NCBI GenBank assembly: GCA_025526995.1
Contig: JAHLKG010000022.1
Coordinates: 524,855 to 588,854 of the forward strand
Source of the DNA: Powellomyces hirtus
Lineage: Eukaryota; Chytridiomycota; Chytridiomycetes; Spizellomycetales; Powellomycetaceae
DNA: 64,000 bases
Direction of reading: 5' to 3'
The notes beneath the pieces were generated by a model. It had not been told where the DNA came from. It did no database searches and worked only from the letters and a program-made list of their open reading frames with translations. Each line of letters starts with the position of its first letter. Position 1 is the first letter of the stretch. The position numbers were made by a program, and so were the translations under genes. Shown piece by piece: positions 55,266 through 64,000 of the stretch.

Positions 55266-56474
55266 ATGTCGACTGCACGGATCGAAGCATCTATCACTGC
55301 ATTAGGGGCAGCGGCCACGGCTGCTGCCGCTGCCTTGCCAGCCGGAACGGCACCTCCGCCTCCATTATGGATTGCACCAGTGCCAGCTCCAGCCGGCGGC
55401 TGGCCCACTGCTAGTGAGACTCAAGCAGCTCGTACTGCCATGGAGGCAGCTCGCGACGATACCTTGCGTTATAAAGGCCAGCAGGATCTAGAAGTGATTG
55501 ATTGATTTGTTACCTATCATCGAAATACTTACCCTATCCTGAATCGTATTCACAATGGGATTGACGAGCTCACTTACCTTACCCGACATGTACCAACTAC
55601 GTTGTCAGCCAAAGTCGATGTCTGGCATGCCCAATATATGCTATTGATGGTGGCTTTGCCAGCTGTCCCAACGGAAGGTCCGTTGGAATTGTGGGTTACT
55701 GGATTCCTCTATTGATGGGCACCCAAGAACGTTACAGTTTGATTACATGCGGAGATTTGTGCTGCTTCTTTGAAAACATCACTTGAAGACTATATTCGCT
55801 ATATCGAACGCCTCCACTTGGAAGCATTAGCCATCCGTGCCAATGGCGCCTACATGGAACGCCCAATGACGAATCATGAACTCGTTGACCGTTTCAAGTC
55901 AGGTTTATCTTGTCACCCTCGATATGGCCAATACCTGGTACACTCGATTGAGCAATATGCCACGAACACGCTTACTAGTAATCAAACGCAGATTGACTTC
56001 CCAACCGCAGTCACGGTCGCCCGCAACGCATTTAACGCCAAAGGTTTAACCAATTATGATCTAATAGCTACGCAACGGACATGGTCTTCTCCAACGAGTT
56101 CGCCTGGTAATCGGTCTACGCCTTACTCACAACAAGGCCATAATACTCCTTCGACGACTCCTAATTGTCAACAAGGACCATCTCGCACCCCAACTCAAAG
56201 GCAATCAAATATAGCCGCCGATCCTCAGACCCCTCAGACGCCGCGCCCGCAAAGAACGGGGCAACAACCACAACGATGTCAGGGTAATCAAGGGAGGTCT
56301 TCTGGTTCCAATCGCATGTTTTGCACTTGATGTGGTTGCACGAATCATCGAGCCGAAGAATGTTTTGCCAGACGACATGCTGATGGAACGCCTCTTGATG
56401 ACACCGCCACATTCTTGGGCCGACGTGTGAAAACAGAATCTATAACGGATTTTCTGAACGGTTGGGACCAATAG
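55266..56474 (+). pseudogene. Gag of the gypsy element, four in-frame TGA
   Basis: One frame from ATG 55266 (MSTARIEASITALGAAAT) to TAG 56472-56474, about 400 codons, with TGA at 55503, 55713, 55740 and 56328 and no TAA or TAG before its end. It has an Ala/Pro-rich N-terminus, a capsid-like region (TSLEDYIRYIERLHLEALAI, then DRFKSGLSCHPRYGQYLVHS), a Gln/Thr/Pro-rich linker, and one zinc knuckle (C, TGA, CGCTNHRAEEC). The related fragment at 50405-49950 has Arg at three matching positions (IDRFVTYH, LLFRFAP, TARLH), so the TGAs come from CGA. Pol begins in the -1 frame, overlapping gag's end by up to 75 nt. Confidence 0.8.
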
Positions 56475-59400
56475 GGGACTCTGTATCCCAACCACATCAA
56501 GTATCCCCAGTTTCTGATCTTCCATTTCGCCCACGTCTCCTATCTGCTATCAATCAAAAACGTCCAAGTTGAACTTCGAGTTCTTCAGCTCCATCATGGA
56601 TGATTACTGTGAAGATCGCTGGCAAAATCATTCCTGCTCTACTTGATACCGGTTGCAACACTATGGTGATGCAACCTCGTTTTGCCTACGACCTGAAACT
56701 TTTGACAACTCCATTACCTAAACCCTATCAAGTCCACACTGCCGCCGAAGAGCATGTGTTAACGATTGACACAACTACTGAACAGCCGGTGGATGCATTC
56801 AATGCAAATACTGACGCCTTCGAACGGATTGCCACTTTCAAGTTCGAGATTGCTCCTATTGGCCTCACTTGCATTTTGGGTCTCCCCTTTTTCGAAGCAA
56901 TCGGCAATCATTACGTTACAACATCTATTTGCCCTCATCGTATAGAATTTAAGATGAATGGACGCGACTTCAAAATCATCACTCTTTGAGACTTTCATTA
57001 TAAGGAAGAACCGGACTCCTTTGTTCGACGTATCTCAGCTTATCGATTGAAACACATAAGTCCCGAACAGGATCGCCCCCGTCAGCAACCATATAAGGGT
57101 CTCTCCTCGGTTACGACCAGAAGATTCAATAACAAACTCGCCGGGAATAAATACGTCGAGGCCTTTGCGATCCATGTCCGCCCGTGTTCTTCCATTAATA
57201 ACAATTCTACTTCTACCTCGTGGCCGACATTCCTTGATGAAGTTATGCTGAAATTTCAAGATACATTGTTCACCGAACCTGAGCACCTACCACCCGATCG
57301 AGGCGATGACAATTTTCATATTGACCTCTTGCCAAACACACAACCTGTGTTTCAACAACTACGTCCTCTATCCCAAGATCATCTAAGAGAACTACGCGCT
57401 CAACTCGACCATTTATTGAACAAAGGATGGATCCAACATTCCAAATCACCTTGGGGCGCATCTGTCGTTTTCGCCGTCAAGAAAAACGGAGGTCTTCTAG
57501 TTTGTTGGGACTATCGAGGCCTTGATTCCATTACGAAACGTGATTGAACTCCCTTACCAAATCTACGAGAAATGCGCGATCGCATCTTGGGGAAGCAAGT
57601 CTTTTCGCTCATTGATCTTAAAGATGCGTACCACCCCCTTTTAATTGCACCTGAGGATTGTGAAAAGACAGCTATTCGAACGCGTTTTGGCCTTTTCGAG
57701 TATGTGGTTATGCCTTTCGGATTATGCAATGCTTCGGGAGCCTTTCAACGATTGATGAATCGAGTTCTTGGTGACTTATACGACGTCACTGTCATTTGCT
57801 ATCTTGACAATATCCTCATCTTTTCCGATACTCCCGAGCAACATGCGGATCACCTCTTGGAAGTCTTTACTTGGTTACGAGAACATGACCTTTATGTCAA
57901 CATTGACAAATGTCATTGGGGCAAGTCGGAAGTTGAGTTTTGTGGCCATATGTTTAGTGCCGAAGGCATGCAAATTTCCCCAGAGAAAACGGAAATTGTT
58001 CGCAAGTGGCCGTTACCTGCAACGACTCGACATATTCGCCAGTTTCTTGGTCTCTGCAACTATTTTATCGATTATATCGAACATTACGCTGAAATAGCGG
58101 CTCCACTCTCGGCTCTCCAAAGTGTCAAAGCTACTTTCGTTTGGACTATGGAACATCAAGTTGCGTTTGAGGCTTTGAAGAAGGCAATTACTTCCGCGCC
58201 GGTTTTAGCGACATTCGATCCCGACAACCATATCTACGTCTATACAGACGCATCCGGTTATGCTACATCCGGATGGCTGGGTCAACCTCACAATCGACAA
58301 CCTCTTCCGTCGCCACTACCAAAGCTGATCACGGAAATGAAAACCCTTCCTGCTCTTAAGCCTGTTCTTTTCTTCTCACGCAAGATGCTACCAGCCAAAA
58401 CTCGATACCCCGTCCATGAACAAGAGCTTTTAGCCTTAGTCAAATTTTTACGTGGCAACCGATTCTACCTTATTAATCGTCCTTTTACCGCCTTTATCGA
58501 TCACAAGTCCCTCATCCATCTGCAAGAACAACCTTACCTCAGTAAACGTCAGGCTGGATGGGTCGAACTACTTCAAGAGTTCGACTTTAAAGTGGAATAT
58601 CTACCAGGACAATGGAATACCGTTGCTGACATACTATCACGAACACCTGCCTACGCTCCACGATGTGTGGATTGCAACAAACGATTACTTGTTTCTTTGT
58701 TTATCAACGCTGTTTCTCTTCCATGGCCGGCTCATACCTCGGAGATGGATTGGGCCACCCACGTATGCAACGATAGCTATGCTCAGGAAGTGTTCATGAT
58801 TCTCAATGAAACACCAGAACATGCGCAACCAAATCGCTACAGACGATTTTCACGATCACCAAACAATTCCGATATTCTTATGTACAAAGGGGATCAACTA
58901 TATGTCCCTGAGACATTACGACCTCGTATTTTATTGGAATACCATGATGCTCTACCAAAGGGAGGCCATATGGGAGAAGATGCAACCTATGCGAAACTAC
59001 TCCTTTGTTTCTTTTGGCCCAAAATGCAACATGACGTCCGGAGTTTCATTTGAACTTGTCAGAAGTGTCGAGCTTTTGTGGTCCCTTGTAAGAACGGCTT
59101 TCTCCGACCACTCCCGATTCCAAATTCCATTCACCATATGCAAGGATTTGATCTATTCTCCTTACCGGATTCGAAGGCATCATCGAGCACTCCGCAGTGT
59201 CTTTGTGTTATCGATTATGTTAGCCAACGTGTGCATCTGGTCGAAGTCGAGGGTCCTCTATCTTCGAAACGACTAGCTCATCTATATCTGAGCAAAATAT
59301 GGAAGCATATGGGGACACCTGCACTATTCATCTCAGATCGAGAGACCCGTGCCTTAGCTGAATTCTTTGAAGCGTTCGTTGCTCTATTAGGAACAAAACA

Positions 59401-60231
59401 TGAGTTTTCAACGGCTCGACATCAGCAAACAGATGGACGTTGTGAGCGAGCCATTCAAACCACCAAGTCCATTATGCGAAAATACATGGATTACTCTGGC
59501 GAAAATTGGAAAGATTGGCTCCCATTAGTTGAATTTGCCATTAACTCATCCCCTCGCTGACTTCTTAATGGTTTGACACCCTACAAAGTCAAACTTGGTC
59601 AAACACCACAACCACCTGGATGGACTATTCCACCCCATCTTCTCAATGCCATGACCGCACCCAAACGCGAAGATATTATTCGGATACAAACTGCAGCTAG
59701 CGATATCACTCGGATTGTCCAACAGTTACTACGTGATGCACAGGATCGATACGAATTGCGGTTCAATGCCGGTTGAAATCCCATTGTCTTTTCTGTTGGA
59801 GACCAGGTCGACCTTAACAGGACCGATTTAACTGTAGAATTTGATGACATCAAACCGGACAAACTACTTCCGAAATGGATTGGCCCATTCTGTATCACGG
59901 AGAAGGGACCACATCCTGATACTTATCGGTTGGATCTTGAAGGCACCGCTATTGGCAATATTTGGCCATACTTTCATGTCAATGTTTTACAACCTCACGT
60001 CTCATCTCAGCATCCATTACGCAAACACTTGCCTTCTCCTGAAGAACCCATTATTATCCGTGGACAACCGAATACGCGATTGAGAAAATCCTCAGCGAGC
60101 GACGTCGAAGAAACAAACGTGAATTCCTCGTCAAATGGGTTGGATATTCAGACCCTACTTGGAAACCTGAAGCGGCATTACGCAACACCAAAGCCCTTAA
60201 GATTTGGCGTGCCGATCATTGTCCATTATGA
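56399..60231 (+). pseudogene. Pol of the gypsy element with C-terminal chromodomain
   Basis: One frame, open from 56399 to about 60070, has TGA at 56570, 56987, 57545, 59051, 59558 and 59774. Domains in order: protease (ALLDTGCNTMVM, about 56640), RT (LLVCWDYRGLDSITKRD, FSLIDLKDAYHPL, YLDNILIFS in place of the usual YxDD, FCGHMFSAEG), RNase H (YVYTDASGYATSGWLGQ), an integrase zinc region (GGHMGEDATYAKL), integrase core (LCVIDYVSQRVHLVE, FISDRETRALAEFF, HQQTDGRCERAIQ), and the GPF/Y-like module (LPKWIGPFCITEKGP). A one-base loss near 60070 shifts the frame before the chromodomain (EYAIEKILSERR, REFLVKWVGYSDPTWKP), which ends at TGA 60229-60231. YLDN is unusual for the RT catalytic box and may be another mutation. 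Confidence 0.87.
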
Positions 60232-60660
60232 CCACCGAATCGTAAGACGCTACAAGGAAGCGCAACGCCATTGTGGCAAGCGCAGCACTAATGAACTACA
60301 AGGAAGCGCAGCGCCAGTTTTGGACGCTCACTATTTACTGATCCATCTTGGGTCGAAATATTCATGTTTTGTTGCTATCGACCCTTTGTAGAAAAACCTA
60401 GAGAATGGTAGCACCTACTTCTATAGCTATATTTTGTAAACTTCCGCGTATACATCGCGAAGAGGTAGATGAATCTTCCTGCTTGAGCCCTTCTATGCTC
60501 CATACTGCATATATCGCAAGACGAAGTATAGTGACGAATGTCCTGCTTCATACCGCACTTGACGGAGTAGCAATGATTTCCAGTACTTGACGAAGTATTG
60601 AAGATCTTACATGGGTTGTGACTTGATGCCATAAATACATAGACTCGAGTCAACGGGGAC
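60232..60660 (+). other. Gypsy 3' untranslated region and polypurine tract
   Basis: About 430 bases after the chromodomain without a convincing frame. It contains a short duplicated segment (CTACAAGGAAGCGCA at 60249 and 60297) and ends in a purine-rich ACGGGGA tract at 60653-60659, the plus-strand primer before the 3' LTR. Confidence 0.6.
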
Positions 60661-61013
60661 TGTCATACGCCCCGCATCCAAACATACTATTTTCCAAGCC
60701 ACTGGTTCGATTTCCGAAGGACGCGGATCGAAGTTAGCTAAGGAATGGCTGAAACAAGCCTCATCCCACCTCATTATCACATACATCCTGAAATAAGGAT
60801 AATGCGTGTCTTTGTACACGGTGAACTCACCGCTGTATCCGCAATAAGAAAAGCGGCTTAATAGTTGTCACGATAAGCGGAAATGGGCGCAAAGTATAAA
60901 TAGTAGTGTACGTCCCGCTCCTTTCTAAAGAAATATATGGTCTTCTGAACCCACACTTGTGTTCTATTCCTTGTTCTACTCGACCTAAGACACTGAAAAC
61001 CACATGTATTACA
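60661..61013 (+). repeat. 3' LTR, gypsy element
   Basis: 353 bp, TGTCATACGCC...ATTACA; same structure as the 5' LTR with scattered, mostly transition, differences. Confidence 0.9.
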
Positions 61014-61654
61014 CCTTGTTGTGATCAATGACTATTCACGCTTCACATGGATCTTCTTCTTGAAGACAAAGAGCGAATCTACTGCAAAATTGATTGAATT
61101 CATCAATTTCATCGAAAAACAGACCAACGAAAGGGTCAGACGACCTCATTCCGATGGAGGGGGGGAGTTTGTCAATCACGATCTGAAAGAATTCATTTTG
61201 AAAAAGGGCATTCTGCACGAACTCACCGCTGCAGATTCCCCACAGTCCAACAGTGTAGCTGAAAGGTTCAATCTCACCCTGTTCGACACCATTTGTTCAT
61301 TGGAACACTCATACGGCATCCCAAAACATCTCTGGACCGAGTTAGCGGCTACATCAGTCTACTTACGGAATCGCCTACCCCACAAGTCCAATAACAACAT
61401 TTCGCTGTATGAACAGCTCAACAGCAAAGAGCCACCTTTGTGTGATTTGGGCCGATGCCTTCGTGCATCTTGTCAAGAGAAAGCAAGTCTCAAAGTTGGC
61501 ACCGCGCACCACACGTCTCAAACTCATCGGTTACAAATTTGACGGCGCTTACCGCTGTTGGGATGACAACTGGCAAGAAATAGTCATTTCTCGCGATGTA
61601 ACGTTTGACAAAAACTCAGCACTCGAGCTTGCGAAAGACTACATTCCGCCCGAA

Positions 61655-61810
61655 GAACTCTATGAAGTCGAAGAGATTCTTGACTCACATGATGGCCCGG
61701 AAGGCCCCAAATTCCTCTGCAAATGGCTAGGATTCGAAGATGAAGATAATACATGGGAACCGCTCGAAAATGTCAATCATTTGACAGTCTTTGCTGACTA
61801 CATCAACGAG
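61655..61810 (+). other. Chromodomain in copia family B, between integrase and RT
   Basis: LYEVEEILDSHDGPEG, then KFLCKWLGFEDEDNTWEPLE and a C-terminal helix (NHLTVFADYINEK). All three aromatic cage positions (Tyr, Trp, Phe/Tyr) and the NTWEP motif are present. It lies after the integrase-end motif SRDVTFDKN and before RT (YKQALSSDNAPKW), in one open frame. Confidence 0.9.
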
Positions 61811-63505
61811 AAGACGGCGATCGCTCTTTCAGCTGCAAGTACCAAAGAACCCCAAACCTACAAACAAGCGCTCTCATCAGACAACGCGCCGAAGTGGACC
61901 AAGGCCATAAATGCTGAATTGAAGTCCCTTCATACCAATGAAACATGGGAAGTCATTAACCCCAAATCCTTACCGCACAATCAACGGCCCATCCGCACTA
62001 AATGGGTATTCAAGATTAAGCGAGACCTGAATGGTCAACCCCAACAATACAAGGTTCGGCTTGTAGTGAAAGGCTTCGAACAACACTACGGCATTGACTA
62101 CAACAAAACCTACGCTCCGGTTGCCAAGATAGCTACCCAACGTGTCCTCCTCGCTCTCGCCGCCAGTCTAGGCTTGAAATGCCATCAAATGGATGTAGTA
62201 ACCGCATTCCTGAATGGGATCCTTACCGAGACCATCCTTATCTATGCCCTTGAAGGCTCTGGCTTTCCGCCCGGGACCATCCTTCGACTCCAAAAGGCCC
62301 TTTACGGTCTGAAACAAGCCCCGCGCGAATGGTACTCCCTACTTCACAAAGAACTGACTTCTTTGGGATTCAAGCGCCTGGCAAATGACAATGCCGTCTA
62401 CATCAGAACTCTACCTGAAAGTGACTCATTGCAGTCCATCTCTGTCTACGTCGACGATCTCCTCATTTTCGCAAAGACCAAATCGGAAATCTTGTCAATT
62501 AAGACATCCCTGCACAACGAGTTCAACATGACAGACCTAGGCGAAGTCAACCACTACCTAGGAATGAGAGTTCGACGCGACTACTCAAGGCACGTCATCT
62601 ACCTCGATCAAGAGTCATATGGAAATGACATTCTCAAGCGGTTTGGTATGCAAGATTGCAAGCCCGTCAACACTCCAATGGACCAGACCAAGCTCGAACC
62701 CTACGAAGTCGAAAATACAAAGACTTCACCTAACCCGCAAGAAGGAGAATATCGCGAAATCGTTGGTTCTCTCATGTACCTGATGATATGCACGCGTCCG
62801 ACATCGCTGTCGCAGTCAGTATGCTTTCTCGCTTCGCAAGCAACCCTTCGCCTCAACATCTGCAAGCTGCAAAGCGCATTCTTCGCTACCTACGGGGAAC
62901 ATCAGATTACAGCCTCTGCATCGGCGGAAATAATGTCACCCTTCACGGCTACAGCGATGCCGATTGGGGAAACAACATCATTGATCGACGGTCAATCACT
63001 GGCTACCTTTTCTACATTGGAAATGCGGGCCCCGTTACTTGGGCTTCGAAGCGCCAACCCACCGTTGCTCTCTCATCTACCGAAGCTGAATACATGGCAC
63101 TTTCCTTCGTCACTCAAGAAACAATCTGGCTTTGCTCACTTCTGCAAGGACTCCAAATCCCCGAATATCTCGATGAAAACGCTCAACCCACAATGGTCTA
63201 CAAAGATAATCAATCATGCATCTCGCTGGCAATGAATCCCGTGCATTACGCCCGTATCAAGCACATCGACATTCGACATCACTTCATCCGTGATCACGTT
63301 GACAAAGAGATTCATCTGGAGTACTTGCCTACCGCTGAGATGGTCGCCGACTCACTTACAACGCCCTTACCGGCCTGGCATTCAAACACCATTGCGAAAA
63401 CATGTGCATCAAGCACTATGATAACACCATCACACCAATGACGAAAGCGTATATGACGGAGCTCCCAAATGAGTAAAATCCCTTCACTGCGGATCGATTG
63501 CTCAG

Positions 63506-63515
63506 ACAGGGGGTG
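63506..63515 (+). promoter_or_regulatory. Polypurine tract, copia family B
   Basis: CAGGGGGTG directly precedes the 3' LTR start (TATTGG). Confidence 0.6.
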
Positions 63516-63701
63516 TATTGGAATGTTGAGCCTTGCGTACCCAACGTTAGTCCTAACATTAGATCCTAACTTGGAATCTCTGCCTAGAACGTGTGACTGT
63601 CATACCGGTAACGCTAAGAGCTGAATTGGATCACGTGTGATCATGTGACTGGAGAAAAAGTAGATTAGAACGCTTGACAAGCAAGACATTACCAATAAGA
63701 C
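63516..63701 (+). repeat. 3' LTR, copia family B, truncated
   Basis: The first 186 bp of the LTR match the 5' copy (TATTGGAATGTTGAG through GACATTACCAATAAGA) and then stop. The remaining ~180 bp are missing, replaced by telomere repeat with no spacer. Confidence 0.9.
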
Positions 63702-64000
63702 TTAGGGTTAGGGTTAGGGTTAGGGTTAGGGTTAGGGTTAGGGCTAGGATTAGGGTTAGGGTTAGGGTAAGGGTTAGGTTAGGGTTAGGGTTAGGGTTAG
63801 GGTTAGGGTTAGGGTTAGGGTTAGGGTTAGGGTTAGGGTTAGGGTTAGGGTTAGGGTTAGGGTTAGGGTTAGGGTTAGGGTTAGGGTTAGGGTTAGGGTT
63901 AGGGTTAGGGTTAGGGTTAGGGTTAGGGTTAGGGTTAGGGTTAGGGTTAGGGTTAGGGTTAGGGTTAGGGTTAGGGTTAGGGTTAGGGTTAGGGTTAGGG
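63702..64000 (+). repeat. Telomere, (TTAGGG)n
   Basis: About 50 tandem TTAGGG units running to the window edge, G-rich strand on the plus strand, so this is a right chromosome end. Variant units (GGGCTAGGATTAGGG, GGGTAAGGG, GGTTAGGTTAGGG) occur only in the first ~85 bases, which fits the older proximal part of a telomere. The repeat is the canonical motif of vertebrates and many fungi. Confidence 0.98.

Larger units (their letters stand above)
54855..61013 (+). mobile_element. Ty3/gypsy chromodomain retrotransposon nested in copia family B
   Basis: LTRs at 54855-55205 and 60661-61013 (TGTCATAC...TTACA). The 5-bp flanks CCTCG (54850-54854) and CCTTG (61014-61018) look like the target duplication. 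The internal order is gag, protease, RT, RNase H, integrase, chromodomain, which is the gypsy order with integrase after RNase H. The two LTRs differ at roughly 15-20 positions by eye, so the copy is not recent. Ten in-frame TGA codons and one one-base shift are the only breaks in about 1,600 codons. Confidence 0.92.
53700..63441 (+). pseudogene. Pol of copia family B, split by the gypsy insertion
   Basis: Part 1 (53700-54854): zinc knuckle, protease AYLDLGCSQHMTND, Ser/Thr-rich linker with a short duplicated block, then GAG-pre-integrase (LWHH, TGA at 54650, LGHPG) and CKGCKFGKHKRSPF. The gypsy insertion falls between FALV and VINDYSRFTWIFF, in the integrase core. Part 2 (61014-63441): PHSDGGGEFVNHDL and SPQSNSVAERFN (integrase Asp and Glu), a chromodomain (61655-61810), RT (WVFKIKRDLNGQPQQYK, VYVDDLLIFAK) and RNase H (LHGYSDADWGN, LSSTEAEYMA, YKDNQSC), ending at 63441. 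A frame change between 61440 and 61490 and another near 62800 (one base, before DIAVAVSML) break it. Confidence 0.88.
51999..63701 (+). mobile_element. Ty1/copia LTR retrotransposon with chromodomain (family B), carrying a nested gypsy element
   Basis: The 5' LTR is 51999-52363 and the 3' LTR starts at 63516 but is cut at 63701 by telomere repeat. The internal region, minus the 6.16-kb gypsy insertion (54855-61013), holds gag, zinc knuckle, protease, integrase, chromodomain, RT and RNase H in copia order. It differs in LTR sequence and Gag from family A. Pol is largely open after the insertion, but the element is disabled by the insertion, at least two frame shifts and two stops, and the lost 3' LTR end. 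Confidence 0.9.

Noticed and set aside
56399..56474. Programmed -1 frameshift site between gypsy gag and pol
   Set aside because: The frames overlap as needed, but no X-XXY-YYZ slippery heptamer was found in the overlap, so I do not claim a site.
54855..61013. UGA as a sense codon (recoding) in the gypsy element
   Set aside because: A related fragment has Arg at the matching positions, host genes in the window end or avoid TGA normally, and C-to-T at CpG explains all cases more simply.

Overview
This is a fungal nuclear chromosome end. It has short spliceosomal introns (mostly 55-105 nt, GT...AG), fungal-type genes (an MSH5 meiotic MutS homologue, a Ran1/Sks1-like kinase, an M28 aminopeptidase, a P450, an ABCC transporter), many transposons, and a terminal TTAGGG telomere at 63702-64000. 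I cannot place the phylum; a chytrid-like or basidiomycete fungus would both fit.

Left arm (1-17.3 kb), mostly host genes: a cut-off amidohydrolase-like gene (-), a LEA2-like single-pass membrane protein (-), a multi-pass membrane gene in broken or spliced frames (-), a five-exon DUF427 protein (+), MSH5 with a long disordered N-terminal extension (-), and a protein kinase (+) preceded by about 1 kb of pyrimidine-rich simple sequence.

Middle (17.3-36.5 kb), mobile DNA: a complete three-gene PIF/Harbinger-type DNA transposon (17296-21875) with a nuclease, a GATA zinc-finger protein and a Myb/SANT protein; a Ty1/copia element (22663-28830) with a chromodomain and an antisense ORF; an AT-rich gene-poor block with a solo LTR; and a Tc1/mariner element (34072-36528) split by a second solo LTR and carrying a tandem array.

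Second host block (37-49.3 kb): secreted M28 aminopeptidase (+), P450 (-), a candidate ADP-ribosyltransferase-fold protein (+), a 123-bp foldback MITE, a frameshifted unknown gene (-), and a full-length ABCC transporter (+).

Subtelomere (49.3-64 kb): an inverted gypsy fragment, a 60-bp minisatellite, and a second, unrelated chromodomain-bearing copia element. A complete Ty3/gypsy element with its own chromodomain is nested in that copia's integrase. The copia 3' LTR is cut short and continues directly into telomere repeats.

Three themes link the mobile DNA. All three LTR families carry chromodomains, including two Ty1/copia families where this is not typical. Nonsense codons are almost all TGA at places where CGA (Arg) is expected, which points to CpG-to-TpG decay. 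Both copia families share a primer-binding site that matches the anticodon arm, not the 3' end, of initiator Met-tRNA.
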